64,000 nt of DNA from Xanthomonas massiliensis (GCF_900018785.1 NZ_FCOY01000007.1:1164632-1228631); one strand, 5' to 3'. Positions 28,049-39,625 are shown, numbered from the stretch's first letter. Numbers and translations are program-made. Notes: generated from the letters alone by a model not told the origin.

Positions 28049-29236
28049 TTACTTCGCGTTGATGATCTTCTTCGCGTCGTCGGGATTCTTCACGCCCTTG
28101 GCCAGGGCCTGCTGCGCGGCCTGCTTGGCCTCCGGCTTGCGGCCCTCGTTGAACAGCACCTTGGCCAGGTTGAGGTAGGTCTCGCCGTCCTTGGACAGCG
28201 GCGCCGCCTTCTGCCAGTTCTCGATCGCCTGCGGGACCTGGTCGCTGTAGTAATAGGACTGCGCCAGCGCCAGGTAGACCTGGTAGTCCGGCTTGAGGAT
28301 GCCCTTCTGCAGGCCCTCGTTGATGACCGCGATGACGTCCTTCTCGTGGTTGTCCATGTTGGCGTAGATCGAGTACAGCTGCCGGTACTCGCGCTCGTCG
28401 GTCAGCTGGCCGGACGCACGCAGCTTGTCCATGACCGCCGCGGCCTTGTCCATCTGGTCGGCCTGCATGTACATGCTGGCCAGGTTGATCTGGGCCTTCT
28501 TGTCGTCCGGGTTCTTGGCGGCGATCGCCTCGGCTTCCTTCACCGCCTCGCCGGTATCGCCGGCCTGCGCATAGCAGGCCATCAGCAGCTGGTTCCAGCT
28601 GTCCTTGGGCTCGGACGCATTGGCGATGGCCTGCTTGATGACCGGGATCGCCTCCTGGTAGCGCTCCAGCTGGTACAGGGTCTGGCCCTTGATGATCAGG
28701 TCCTCGGGCCGGGTCGACTTGGACTCGGCGAAGAACTTGTCGAGCGTGGCCAGCCCCTCGGCGTTCTGGTCGTCCTGCAGCTGCAGCTGGGCCAGCATCA
28801 GCAGCGCCTGGAAGTAGCCGTTGTTGTCCAGGCCGTTGAGCTGGATGGCCTGCTGGAGGTACTGCTTGGCCGCGGCGTTGTCGTCCAGGTTGTAGGCGGC
28901 CTGCGCGGCCAGCTGCGCGGCCAGCGACTTGTCGTAGCCGTTGGCGCCGGCGGCGGCCAGGATCTCGTCGGCCTGGCTGCGCACGGCGGCGTAGTCCTCG
29001 CCCTTGTTGTAGGTGTCGATCAGCTTCTGCAGCTTGCTCGACATCTTCGAGGACGCCTTCTCCTTGGGCTCCTGGCGCGTGGCGTTGGGGAACAGCACCT
29101 CCACCTTCTCCGCCTTGCGGCCACCGCGACGGTCGGAACCATCGGACTGCGCCATCGCATCGGCCACGACCACGCCGCCCAGCAGGGACGCCACGACCAG
29201 GGACAGGAGGGCACGCTTGCGATCAGGGAGTTTCAT
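28049..29236 (-). CDS. Periplasmic tetratricopeptide-repeat protein
   Basis: A 395-residue protein with a Sec signal peptide (MKLPDRKRALLSLVVASLLGGVVVADAMA). TPR-like helical pairs fill most of the rest: QLAAQAAYNLDDNAAAKQYLQQAI, ALLMLAQLQLQDDQNAEGL, GQTLYQLERYQEAIPVIKQAI, INLASMYMQADQMDKAAAV and LALAQSYYYSDQVPQAIENW. It sits upstream of tonB on the same strand (152-base gap). A TPR protein next to TonB genes recalls TtpC-type accessory proteins, so a role in TonB-dependent transport is possible but not shown. Confidence 0.8.
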   Translation of the reverse strand: MKLPDRKRALLSLVVASLLGGVVVADAMAQSDGSDRRGGRKAEKVEVLFPNATRQEPKEKASSKMSSKLQKLIDTYNKGEDYAAVRSQADEILAAAGANGYDKSLAAQLAAQAAYNLDDNAAAKQYLQQAIQLNGLDNNGYFQALLMLAQLQLQDDQNAEGLATLDKFFAESKSTRPEDLIIKGQTLYQLERYQEAIPVIKQAIANASEPKDSWNQLLMACYAQAGDTGEAVKEAEAIAAKNPDDKKAQINLASMYMQADQMDKAAAVMDKLRASGQLTDEREYRQLYSIYANMDNHEKDVIAVINEGLQKGILKPDYQVYLALAQSYYYSDQVPQAIENWQKAAPLSKDGETYLNLAKVLFNEGRKPEAKQAAQQALAKGVKNPDDAKKIINAK

Positions 29237-29340
29237 CTTTCACCTCGGAGTGGGCCGCCGCGACTGCGGAAGAACGGCATGTGCCGAATGTAACGGGGGT
29301 CAGCAAAACTAGCAGAAATTCTCGTTTGCGGAAAAGCTTT

Positions 29341-30177
29341 TCAATGTTGTGGCGCAACAGGTCCGCAACGCGGCCGGTGTCCCGCCGCACGGGCCGCGGC
29401 GTAGACCGGCTCCAGCGCCGGGGCATCGCGGTCCAGTTCGCGGATGCGGGCCTGGGGATCGGGATGGGTGGACAGCCACTGCGGCGGGCGGGCACCGCCG
29501 GCGGCGACCATGTTCCGCCACAGGGCCGTGGCCTGGGCCGGGTCGAAGCCGGCCTGCGCCATCAGGCGCTGGCCGACCACGTCGGCCTCGGCTTCCTGGG
29601 TGCGCGAGTTGGGCAGCATCAGCACGCCGGCGGCGCTGCCGCCGAGCTGCCCGGCGACGTCGGCCGCGCCGCTGCCATAGGCCGCGCCGGCGAGGACGGA
29701 AAGCAGGCCCACTCCGGCCTGGGCGCCCCGCTGGCGAGTGATGCGCTCGTCGTGGTGGTGCGAGATCACGTGGCCGATCTCGTGGCCGAGCACGGCCGCG
29801 AGCTGGTCCTGGTTGCGGGCGACCTTGAAGATGCCGCTGTTGACGCCGACCTTGCCGCCCGGCAGGGCGAAGGCGTTGGGCTCGTCGTCGGCGAACAGCG
29901 CCACGTCCCAGGGGGCGGTGCGCCATTGCGGCGGCAGCTGCGCCACCAGGGCATCGACCACGCAGCGCACGTAGGCGTTCTGGCGACCGTCGGTATCCAG
30001 CTTCTGCCGGGCCTTGGCCTCGGCGAAGGCCTGGGCGCCGAGCTGGTCCAGCTGCTGCTGCGACACGCCGCCCACGTACTGGCGGCGGCCAGTGGGCGAG
30101 GCGATGGTCGTGCAGCCGGCCAGCAACACGACGCCGACCAGGCCGCAGGCGAGTTGGACGAGGATTCCCCAGTGCAT
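29341..30177 (-). CDS. M48-family metalloprotease lipoprotein
   Basis: A 278-residue periplasmic protease with a lipobox (VVLLAGC, lipidated Cys22). The zinc site HEIGH is near 132-136 in LAAVLGHEIGHVISHHHDERI, and the third ligand lies in QEAEADVVGQRLMAQAGFDP. The order and length match LoiP/YcaL-type M48 proteins, which take part in outer-membrane quality control. It is followed by the TPR gene (104 bases) and preceded by the CPBP protease gene (36 bases) on the same strand. Confidence 0.9.
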   Translation of the reverse strand: MHWGILVQLACGLVGVVLLAGCTTIASPTGRRQYVGGVSQQQLDQLGAQAFAEAKARQKLDTDGRQNAYVRCVVDALVAQLPPQWRTAPWDVALFADDEPNAFALPGGKVGVNSGIFKVARNQDQLAAVLGHEIGHVISHHHDERITRQRGAQAGVGLLSVLAGAAYGSGAADVAGQLGGSAAGVLMLPNSRTQEAEADVVGQRLMAQAGFDPAQATALWRNMVAAGGARPPQWLSTHPDPQARIRELDRDAPALEPVYAAARAAGHRPRCGPVAPQH

Positions 30178-30213
30178 GGGCCGAGTCTGGCAAAGACCAG
30201 GCTAAAAATTCGT

Positions 30214-30987
30214 TCAGGACGCGGTGCCGGCGAACTTCAATGCCAGCAGCGCCACCGCGTTGTTGAGGGCGTGGGCGGCGATGCAGGCCCACAGCGTGCC
30301 CGTGCGCCAGTACAGCCAGGCGAAGGCCGCGCCCATGCCGCCGTAGATCAGCCACAGCTGGGCGATCGCGGCCGGGCCGTTGCCGCTCAGGCCCGGCACC
30401 TCGTGCATCAGGGCGAAGGCCAGCCCGCTGAGCACCATGCCCAGCCACGGCCGGCCGGCATCGAGGAAGCGCCCGAACAGCACGCGCCGGAACATCAGTT
30501 CCTCGTAGCACGGTGCCAGTACCACCGCGAACAGGACCAGGAACCACGGCCAGCGGCCGATCGCCTGCTCGACCATGGCCTCGTTGCTCGGCACCGGATG
30601 GATGCCCAGGGCCTGGCAGATCCACGCCACGCCGTTGCTGAGCAGCACCACGGCGGCGGCCACGGCCACGACGTAGCCCCAGGTGGCCGGCCGGCGGATC
30701 GCCTGCCAGGAAGCGCGGCGCGCGTCGGCATCGGCGGGGCGCCGCGCCAGGTAGAGCACCAGCGCGCTGCTGGCGGTGGCCACCAGCGCCATCAGGATCT
30801 GCATCAGCACGCCCGGGGTGCCGATGCGGGCCATCAGCGTCCGGGGGTCGGGCTGCAGTCCGGCCGCACGGGCCTGGTGCGCCAGTTCGAAGCCGCGCCA
30901 CACCGACCAGCCGAGCTGCATGGCCACGCTGACCAGCACCAGCACGAACACGCCGATCGCCAGGTCCAGGGCGAAACCGGACAGCAT
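30214..30987 (-). CDS. CPBP-family intramembrane metalloprotease
   Basis: A 257-residue membrane protein with about seven to eight helices and the CPBP (Abi/CAAX protease and bacteriocin-processing) motifs: CYEELMFRRVLFGRF (EExxxR), FALMHEVPG and IAAHALNNAVALL (HxxxN). Functions of bacterial members include prenyl-protein processing, bacteriocin self-immunity and unknown roles. I set the start at ATG 30987; the open frame reaches into gyrB and its first 56 residues look non-coding. No good ribosome-binding site is visible. It lies 100 bases downstream of gyrB and 36 bases upstream of the M48 gene. Confidence 0.82.
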   Translation of the reverse strand: MLSGFALDLAIGVFVLVLVSVAMQLGWSVWRGFELAHQARAAGLQPDPRTLMARIGTPGVLMQILMALVATASSALVLYLARRPADADARRASWQAIRRPATWGYVVAVAAAVVLLSNGVAWICQALGIHPVPSNEAMVEQAIGRWPWFLVLFAVVLAPCYEELMFRRVLFGRFLDAGRPWLGMVLSGLAFALMHEVPGLSGNGPAAIAQLWLIYGGMGAAFAWLYWRTGTLWACIAAHALNNAVALLALKFAGTAS

Positions 30988-31087
30988 CCGGGGCAGGGAA
31001 ACCGGGCGCGGGACGAAGGACGTGGCGATGACGGCGGACCGGCAGGACGTGGGAAGGCGGCCGGCTGGGCGCCGGCCGTCGCGTGGC

Positions 31088-33652
<2,565 letters not shown>

Positions 33653-34747
33653 TCAATCTTCACGATGCAGCCGGCCATGTTCCACGTGGAACATGGTGCG
33701 GGGCAGGCCTTCCAGTGTCGGCGGAGGCTCGGTCGCGGTCAGGAACACCTGGGCCGGCGTGCCGGCCAGCCAGTCCAGTACCTGGCGCTGGTGATCGCGA
33801 TCCAGCTCCGAGGTCATGTCGTCCAACGCGATCACCGGCCAATCACCGCGTTCGGCCGCGTGCTCCTTCGCCTGGGCCAGCAGGGCAGCCAGGGCGGTCA
33901 GCTTTGCCTGGCCGCGCGAAAGCGCTTCCCGGCCGAGGCCCGAGGCGTAGACCACCGACCAATCGGCGCGATGCGGCCCGACACTGGTATGCCCCTGCGC
34001 CAGGTCCCGCTCGCGGGCCAACAGCAGGGCATCCGCCAGCGGCATCTCGTGGCGGCGCCATCCCGGAGCGAACTCGAGCGTCTGCATGTCCAGCGACGGC
34101 GCCAGCTCCCGCGCCAACGGCACCATGCGCTGCTGCAGCCGCTCCAGGTAGGCCGCCCGCTGCGAGGTCAGCGGCTCGCCGGCCTCGGCCAGTTCGCGGT
34201 CCCAGGGTTCCAACGCCGCCGCCGCGGCTCGTCCGGACTTGAGCAGGGCGTTGCGCTGCTTCAGGGCCCGCGCATAGCGACGTGACAACGCCAGGAAGGC
34301 AGGTTCCACGTGGAACAAGCCCCAGTCGACGAACTTGCGCCGCCATTCGGCGCTGCCGCTGACCAAGGCATGGCTGCCGGGCTCGAACGTGACCACGGCC
34401 AGTGCCGCGCACAATGTGCCGAGCTGGTCCACGTCCTCCCCATCCAGCCGACCGGTCCAGGCCTGGCCGCTGTGCTGCAGGCCCGCACGCCGCGTCCGCA
34501 GGCTGCCGTCCAGGCCGGCCTGCTCCCATTCCACGAACACGTCCAAGGCCATCGCCCCTTGCCGCAGCAGGCCATCGCGTACCCGGCCACGGAAGCTACG
34601 GCCGTAGGCCATCAGGTGCAGGGCTTCCAGGACCGTGGTCTTGCCGGCGCCATTCCCGCCGACCAGGAGGTTGATGCCGGGTTCCGGCGCCAGGGAGGCT
34701 TCCTGGAAACGGCGCAGCTGATGGAAAAGAAGGCGTTGGACCCGCAT
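33653..34747 (-). CDS. recF: DNA replication and repair protein RecF
   Basis: A 364-residue SMC-like ATPase that loads RecA at gaps with RecO and RecR. Walker A GGNGAGKTTVLEALH is at about 30-44, the signature SRGQAKLTALAALLAQ near 290-305 and Walker B VIALDDMTSELD near 318-330. ATG 34747 begins MRVQRLLFHQLRRFQE. Two parS-like palindromes lie within its coding sequence (33678-33693 and 34302-34317), each encoding F-H-V-E. A 1.3-kb gap separates it from dnaN upstream; gyrB follows after 111 bases. Confidence 0.97.
   Translation of the reverse strand: MRVQRLLFHQLRRFQEASLAPEPGINLLVGGNGAGKTTVLEALHLMAYGRSFRGRVRDGLLRQGAMALDVFVEWEQAGLDGSLRTRRAGLQHSGQAWTGRLDGEDVDQLGTLCAALAVVTFEPGSHALVSGSAEWRRKFVDWGLFHVEPAFLALSRRYARALKQRNALLKSGRAAAAALEPWDRELAEAGEPLTSQRAAYLERLQQRMVPLARELAPSLDMQTLEFAPGWRRHEMPLADALLLARERDLAQGHTSVGPHRADWSVVYASGLGREALSRGQAKLTALAALLAQAKEHAAERGDWPVIALDDMTSELDRDHQRQVLDWLAGTPAQVFLTATEPPPTLEGLPRTMFHVEHGRLHRED
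33678..33693. promoter_or_regulatory. parS-like site 1 (in recF 3' end)
   Basis: TGTTCCACGTGGAACA is a perfect 16-bp palindrome (20 bp with flanking CA/TG) and matches the ParB-binding parS sequence of Pseudomonas-type chromosomes. It overlaps the recF C-terminal codons. Proximity to the origin genes supports the call. Confidence 0.85.
34302..34317. promoter_or_regulatory. parS-like site 2 (inside recF)
   Basis: GGTTCCACGTGGAACA; its reverse complement TGTTCCACGTGGAACC differs from the perfect palindrome at one outer base, a variation common in parS sites. Confidence 0.8.
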
Positions 34748-34914
34748 GGGCAAGACATCCGACCCGGCCCGATGCGGACGGGAATGAACAGGGCTGGCGG
34801 TCAGGATACGGCAAGTCGGGATGCGCAGTGGCGGCCATGCACACCTGGACCACGAAGGCGGGACGCATCTCGGCACCCGCCAAGGACAAGAACGGGGGCA
34901 TCCCGTGGACCAAG

Positions 34915-35100
34915 GGAGGACAAGCTGTGGACAACCACAGCGTGGCCAGGAACCCGATTTTGTCCCACAAGTTATCCACCGACCATACGGACTTCGTCCA
35001 GTGCCTTTGGAGGTGAGATAAATCAATGGTAATCAGCAAGTTGAACCACTTCTCAACCGAAAACGATGCCCTCCATCATCACCATGCTTTTGATTTATCC
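34915..35100 (-). other. Origin-like segment B (inverted homologue of segment A)
   Basis: Read on the minus strand it holds ATAAATCAAAAGC (35098-35086), TTCGGTTGA (35061-35053), CTGATT (35036-35031), TTGTGGGACAA (34970-34960) and DnaA box TTGTCCACA (34934-34926). The order and spacing almost equal those of the dnaA-dnaN gap on the plus strand. A further box TTATCCACC lies at 34972-34980 and TTATCCCCA at 35095-35103. GATAAATCAA (35017-35026) and TTGATTTATC (35090-35099) form an inverted repeat in its AT-rich part. Likely part of, or derived from, the chromosomal origin. Confidence 0.6.
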
Positions 35101-35979
35101 CCATAGAAAAGCATAAGGCGGTAGTCCGCGAGGCCGGCAAGAAGCCCTCCGGAATTGAGTCCCTGACATACGAATCGGAGCATTCGCGTGCTCAGCGCCA
35201 TGGCCTCGGCGAGCAACTGGAGCTGCACTGCCGGGAAAAGGGAGGCGGACCCTGATGGCGCTGCACGTAAGACGTAGTGGGGATCCCTGGTTCCGCGCGG
35301 CACGACTTTCGCCGTCCGGCTGGAGAAGACGATGGCCGGTTTCCGCCAGACGGGCGTCAACATGGCCTGCCGCGGATTTCCCTGCAGAACGACCCCGACT
35401 GCGCAAATCCGTTGGTCGGATAAGGGCGGGGACTTCCTCGATCTCCACGACACCGCCTGCCGGCGATCCATCACCAGGCGTGCCGCGCTCGGGAAGCGAC
35501 GCTGCTGTCGAAACGCAGGTGCGATGGGGGGCCTGGCTGGGCAGCGGGCCGATGCACCCAGGTCTTTCTCCAGGAGCAGAGATTGATCCCAGGTATGTGT
35601 GCCGGCCGCAGCCGTGCCTGAGGCGATAAGTCAGGTCGTTGGAGGCGCCGTCGCAGCTCTGGTAGTCGAATCGCGGCAGTCTGCCGCCGCATCCATCGCG
35701 TACCCACCAAGCGGGCCGTTGGCAAGGAAGGGCACCACGACGAAGGCCTTGTGCTGCGTCATCCGTCGGTCCCCGTATTCCGTCCAGCCAAGGCTTGCGG
35801 CCGGCTCCGGGTCCGGATGCGCGATGTGGCATGGGGCGCCGCGGCCAGCCGGTCGATTGCTCGGCAACGGTCAGGAGCGCCGTGCCGGCGCCCCTATGAC
35901 GCGAGCTTGAGGCTGGGCCCGCGATGCCCGGATTCGCGCCGCGCCTGCGACTTCCCGCTGCGAACAAGGCCAAAAGAAG

Positions 35980-36009
35980 AAAAGCCCGGATCGATCGATC
36001 CGGGCTTTT
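35980..36009. terminator. Bidirectional intrinsic terminator after dnaN
   Basis: A 30-bp perfect inverted repeat, AAAAGCCCGGATC... with its mirror image, centred at 35994/35995. It gives a stem bounded by AAAA and TTTT and, on the minus strand, further T-rich sequence. It lies 28 bases past the dnaN stop codon, so it should end the dnaA-dnaN transcript before recF. Confidence 0.9.
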
Positions 36010-36011
36010 CA

Positions 36012-36027
36012 GGTTCCACGTGGAACA
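36012..36027. promoter_or_regulatory. parS-like site 3 (between dnaN and its terminator)
   Basis: GGTTCCACGTGGAACA, the same sequence as site 2, in the 28-base space between the dnaN stop codon and the terminator hairpin. Confidence 0.82.
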
Positions 36028-36037
36028 TCGCACCGCG

Positions 36038-37138
36038 TCAGAGGCGCAGCGGCATCACCACATGACGCGAGCGCTCGCTGCTTGCTTCGCGCACCAGTGC
36101 CGAGGAATTGGCATCGCGCAGCAGGATCACCACGAACTCGTCGCGCAATGCCGACAGCGCATCGAGCAGGTAGTTCACGTTGAAGCCGATGGCCAAGTCG
36201 GAAACCTTGGTCTCCGCCTCGACTTCTTCCTGCGCTTCTTCCTGCTCGGGATTGTGGGCGCTGATCTTCAGCTGTCCCGGCGAGACTTCCACGCGCACGC
36301 CGCGGTACTTCTCGTTGGACAGGATCGCCGCACGCTGCAGGGCGGCGCGCAGCACCTCGCGATCGATCTTGACCTCGCGATCGGCGCCGATCGGGATCAC
36401 CGCCTCGTAGTCCGGGAAGCGACCATCGATGAGCTTGGAAGTGAAGGTCACATCGTCGCGCTTGACGCGCACGTGGCTGCGGCCGATCTCCAGCTCGAGC
36501 TCGCGGTCGCCGCCCTCCAGCAGGCGCTGCAGTTCGGTGACGCCCTTGCGCGGCACGATGATCTGGCGCTTGGCATTGGCGTCGCCTTCCAGCGGTGTCT
36601 CGCACAGCGCCAGGCGGTGGCCGTCGGTGGCCACGCAGCGCAGGGTGGTGCCACGCAGGTCGAACAGCAAGCCGTTGAGGTAGTAGCGCACGTCCTGCTG
36701 GGCCATGGCGAAGGCGGTGCGCTCGATCAGCTCCTTCAGCGCGGCCTCGGGCACCGTCACGCGTTCGGTGGCTTCGACCTCGTCCACCGACGGGAAGTCG
36801 TTGGCCGGCAGCGTGGCCAGGGTGAAGCGGCTGCGTCCGGCCTGCAGCGTCACCTTGTCGCCGGTCTGGCTGACGGTCACCTTGCTGCCGTCGGGCAGGG
36901 CACGCACGATCTCGAACAGCTTGCGCGCCGGGATCGTGGTCTCGCCGTCCTCGGCATCCTCGACCGTACTGCGCGCCACCATTTCCACTTCCAGGTCGGT
37001 GCCGGTCAGGGACAGCTGGCCGTCCTGCACCTGCACCAGGAAGTTGGCGAGCACCGGCAGGGTCTGGCGGCGTTCGACCACGTTGACGACCTGCGCCAGG
37101 GGTTTGAGTAAGGCTTCGCGCTGCAGTGAGAATCGCAT
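36038..37138 (-). CDS. dnaN: DNA polymerase III sliding clamp (beta subunit)
   Basis: A 366-residue ring-clamp subunit that tethers DNA polymerase III to DNA. It starts MRFSLQREALLKPLAQVVNVVERRQTLPVLANFL, has VATDGHRLALCE (about 168-180) and TFTSKLIDGRFPDYEAVIP, and ends RHVVMPLRL, the family C-terminus. ATG 37138 fits; the frame extends 14 codons further without merit. It is downstream of dnaA by 276 bases that hold the probable origin, and is followed by a parS-like site and a terminator. Confidence 0.98.
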   Translation of the reverse strand: MRFSLQREALLKPLAQVVNVVERRQTLPVLANFLVQVQDGQLSLTGTDLEVEMVARSTVEDAEDGETTIPARKLFEIVRALPDGSKVTVSQTGDKVTLQAGRSRFTLATLPANDFPSVDEVEATERVTVPEAALKELIERTAFAMAQQDVRYYLNGLLFDLRGTTLRCVATDGHRLALCETPLEGDANAKRQIIVPRKGVTELQRLLEGGDRELELEIGRSHVRVKRDDVTFTSKLIDGRFPDYEAVIPIGADREVKIDREVLRAALQRAAILSNEKYRGVRVEVSPGQLKISAHNPEQEEAQEEVEAETKVSDLAIGFNVNYLLDALSALRDEFVVILLRDANSSALVREASSERSRHVVMPLRL

Positions 37139-37414
37139 GTGATCCGTGCCCCTATGCTTTGAAGATGTGGAATAAATCAAAAGCTTGGTGGTGCTGGTGT
37201 CCGGCCAGTTCGGTTGAAAACCGCATCAACATCCTGATTTACAAGAAGTTTTGTGGTCTAGCAAACCTGCGCATGACCGCCAGGACAGCTGCGGGAGAAG
37301 TTGTGGACAATTTCCGCCGATGCCGCCGTCGCCGATTTGTCCACAGATTCTCCCCGATTTTTCCGCGAGTGATCCAACGTTTTTTCCCGAGCCGGACCGG
37401 CGCCGGGCGGTGCG
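37139..37414 (+). other. Probable chromosomal origin oriC (segment A, dnaA-dnaN gap)
   Basis: The 276-base gap has two DnaA boxes that match TTGTCCACA, at 37302-37310 (minus) and 37337-37345 (plus), and an AT-rich part (AATAAATCAAAAGC at 37171-37184, CTGATTTACAAG at 37234-37245) that could unwind. In Xanthomonas the origin is placed in this gap (established knowledge, from memory). Segment B in the dnaN-recF gap mirrors it. Confidence 0.7.
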
Positions 37415-38743
37415 TCACTCGCTGAGCTTGCGGATCAGCTTGTCCCAGTCCTCGCGCAGCTTGCCGTCGGTCTCCATCAGGTTCTTGATCTGGCGGCAGG
37501 CGTGCAGCACGGTGGTGTGGTCGCGGCCGGCGAAGGCGTCGCCGATCTCCGGCAGGCTGTGCTCGGTCAATTCCTTGGTCAGGGCCATGGCGACCTGGCG
37601 CGGGCGCGCCAGCGAGCGGGTGCGGCGCTTGGACAGCAGGTCCTTGACCTGCAGGCCGTAGTAGTCGGCCACGGTCTTCTGGATGTTGGTGATGCTGATC
37701 GCCTGCTGCTGGGCACGCAGCAGGTCGCGCAGGGTTTCCTGGGCGAACTCCACGGTGATCGCCCGGCCGGTGAAGTTGGCGCGCGCCACCAGGGTGTTGA
37801 GCGCGCCTTCCAGGTCGCGCACGTTGGAGCGCATCTTCTTGGCGATCAGGAACGCCACGTCGTCCGGGATCTCGGCGCCGCGCTCGCGCGCCTTGGCCAG
37901 CACGATCGCCGCGCGCGTCTCGAAATCGGGCGGATCGATCGCCACCGACAGGCCCCAGGCCAGGCGCGACTTCAGCCGCGGCTCCAGGCCCTCGACCTCG
38001 CGCGGGTAGCGGTCGCAGGTGAGGATGATCTGCTGCTTGCCGTCGAACAGCGCGTTGAAGGTGTGGAAGAACTCCTCCTGGGTGCGGTCCTTGCCGGCGA
38101 AGAACTGGATGTCGTCGATCAGCAGTGCGTCCACCTGCTGGAACTGGCGCTTGAACTGGTCCATCGCCTTGTCCTGCAGCGCCCGCATCATCGCGCTGAA
38201 GAACTGTTCCGAGCGCAGGTACATCACCCGCGCGGCCGGATTGGCCTGGCGCATGGCGTTGCCGGCGGCCAGCATCAGGTGGGTCTTGCCCAGGCCGGTG
38301 CTGCCGTACAGCAGCAGCGGGTTGTGGGCGCGGTCGCCCGGCTTCTGCGAGGCCTGGAAGGCGGCGGCGCGAGCCAGCTGGTTGCTGCGGCCTTCCACGA
38401 AGTTGTCGAAGGTGTAGTGGGTATCGAGGTGGCCGACGAACGGCGAAGCCGGCGGCGGCGGCGCGACCGGGCCGGGCGCGGCCACCGGTGCCAGCGCCTC
38501 GACCGCGCGCGGGCGCGAGCCGATCTCCAGGGCGACCTCGGCGCTGCCGGCGAAGTAGCCGAGCAGCTCGCGGATGCGCGGCAGGAAGCGCTCGCGCACC
38601 TGGTCGACGATGAACGCGTTCGGCGCGTACAGCACCGTGTCGCCGTCGCGCGTCTCCGCTTGCAGGGGTTTCAACCAGGTATGCACGTCCTCGGCCGGGA
38701 ATTCGGCTTCGAGGCGCTCGAGGCAACGGTGCCAGGCGTCCAT
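37415..38743 (-). CDS. dnaA: Chromosomal replication initiator DnaA
   Basis: A 442-residue AAA+ initiator. Domain I starts [27 protein letters not shown]. Domain III has [10 protein letters not shown], Walker [17 protein letters not shown] (about 144-159) and Walker [26 protein letters not shown]. Domain IV carries the box-binding motif [23 protein letters not shown] 38743 fits the known family length of 442. DnaA boxes lie both upstream (38869-38888) and downstream. It is first in the dnaA-dnaN unit and divergent from rpmH. Confidence 0.98.
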   Translation of the reverse strand: MDAWHRCLERLEAEFPAEDVHTWLKPLQAETRDGDTVLYAPNAFIVDQVRERFLPRIRELLGYFAGSAEVALEIGSRPRAVEALAPVAAPGPVAPPPPASPFVGHLDTHYTFDNFVEGRSNQLARAAAFQASQKPGDRAHNPLLLYGSTGLGKTHLMLAAGNAMRQANPAARVMYLRSEQFFSAMMRALQDKAMDQFKRQFQQVDALLIDDIQFFAGKDRTQEEFFHTFNALFDGKQQIILTCDRYPREVEGLEPRLKSRLAWGLSVAIDPPDFETRAAIVLAKARERGAEIPDDVAFLIAKKMRSNVRDLEGALNTLVARANFTGRAITVEFAQETLRDLLRAQQQAISITNIQKTVADYYGLQVKDLLSKRRTRSLARPRQVAMALTKELTEHSLPEIGDAFAGRDHTTVLHACRQIKNLMETDGKLREDWDKLIRKLSE

Positions 38744-38868
38744 CAAGTTCGTTTCTTCAAGCAGGCTGCCACGCAGCGCCAGCCGGAGTCCGGGCCGGGC
38801 CACGCGGTCATCAAGGCGGTGGGCCAGACTATCATCCGGGGCGCGGCGACGGAACGTTTTCCCCAAGC

Positions 38869-38888
38869 TTGTTCACAGGTGATCCACA
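38869..38888 (+). promoter_or_regulatory. Two DnaA-box-like sites upstream of dnaA
   Basis: TTGTTCACA (38869-38877) and TGATCCACA (38880-38888) are one to two bases from the DnaA-box consensus TTATNCACA. They lie in the dnaA-rpmH divergent gap and could serve dnaA autoregulation. Confidence 0.55.
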
Positions 38889-38918
38889 GGCCGCCCCGTG
38901 CCGCGGCGAAGCGCCGGC

Positions 38919-38948
38919 TTGACCACCGGCCGATCCGTACCCTAGAAT
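38919..38948 (+). promoter_or_regulatory. Sigma-70 promoter of rpmH
   Basis: TTGACC (38919-38924), an 18-base spacer and TAGAAT (38943-38948), 36 bases before the rpmH start. Strong housekeeping match. Confidence 0.8.
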
Positions 38949-38984
38949 TTCCGATTCTTTCCGTCTCCATTCCCAGAGGCCCCC

Positions 38985-39125
38985 ATGGCCACCAAGCGCA
39001 CCTTCCAGCCCAGCAACCTCAAGCGCAAGCGCGACCACGGCTTCCGTGCCCGCATGAAGACCGCCGACGGCCGCAAGGTCCTCGCTCGCCGTCGTGCCAA
39101 GGGCCGCAAGCGCCTGAGCGCTTGA
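38985..39125 (+). CDS. rpmH: 50S ribosomal protein L34
   Basis: A 46-residue basic ribosomal protein: [18 protein letters not shown], then [18 protein letters not shown] and a KGRKRLSA end, the full family sequence. It is divergent from dnaA and followed by rnpA with the stop codon 41 bases before the rnpA start, the standard rpmH-rnpA order. The promoter at 38919-38948 serves it. Confidence 0.98.
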   Translation: MATKRTFQPSNLKRKRDHGFRARMKTADGRKVLARRRAKGRKRLSA

Positions 39126-39166
39126 TTGCCGCGCCGCTGGTTCCGGCGGCCGAGACAATCGCGATC

Positions 39167-39607
39167 GTGACGACCCTCGACCCGCGCAAGCGATTCCCTC
39201 GCTCTGCGCGGGTTCGCACGCGTGCGCAATACGGCGCCGTCTTCGACGCCGCCCGCCGCTGTTCGGACCCGCTGTTCACCCTGCACTGGCGCCGGGGCCA
39301 GGCGCCGGCGCGCGTCGGCATGGCCGTCTCGCGCAAGGTCGATACCCGCGCGGTGGTGCGCAATCGCATCAAGCGCGTGATCCGCGAGACCTTCCGCCCG
39401 CTGCTGCCGGCCTTGCCCGGCGGCGACTACGTGCTGGTGGCCCGCTCGGCCGCCGCCGCCGCCTCGAACGAACGCCTGCGCCAGGCCCTGCTGGGCCTGC
39501 TGCGCCGTGCCGGCGCGTTGCCGCCCCTCGATGGCGGCGTCACAATGCCCGCGCCCGCTCGCGGCGATTCCCCCTCCCTGTCCATGCCGGATCCTCCCGC
39601 CGGCTGA
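39167..39607 (+). CDS. rnpA: Ribonuclease P protein component
   Basis: A 146-residue basic protein that assists the RNase P RNA in 5' maturation of tRNAs. The conserved block VGMAVSRKVDTRAVVRNRIKRVIRETFR (about 50-77, with RNR) is diagnostic; DPRKRFPRSARVRTRAQYGAVF is the N-terminal helix region. The start is GTG 39167 (a TTG at 39122 would overlap rpmH). The last 30 residues (GVTMPAPARGDSPSLSMPDPPAG) are an unconserved, Pro/Ala-rich tail. yidC begins 18 bases later; the small yidD gene often found between them is absent. Confidence 0.94.
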   Translation: MTTLDPRKRFPRSARVRTRAQYGAVFDAARRCSDPLFTLHWRRGQAPARVGMAVSRKVDTRAVVRNRIKRVIRETFRPLLPALPGGDYVLVARSAAAAASNERLRQALLGLLRRAGALPPLDGGVTMPAPARGDSPSLSMPDPPAG

Positions 39608-39625
39608 GCCGAGTTACTACGCCTG

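Larger units (their letters stand above)
34748..36037. other. 1.3-kb dnaN-recF intergenic region
   Basis: Unusually long gap inside the replication gene cluster. It holds, from right to left, a parS-like site, a strong bidirectional terminator, about 880 bases with no gene that I can support (35101-35979; some open frames, none with a recognisable domain), and the origin-like segment at 34915-35100. The promoter of recF-gyrB should lie between that segment and 34748. Confidence 0.6.

Noticed and set aside
35101-35979. Genes in the dnaN-recF gap
   Set aside because: Several open frames exist on the minus strand (for example one ending LADYRLMLFYGDKSKAW), but none has a domain, a good start or continuous codon bias.
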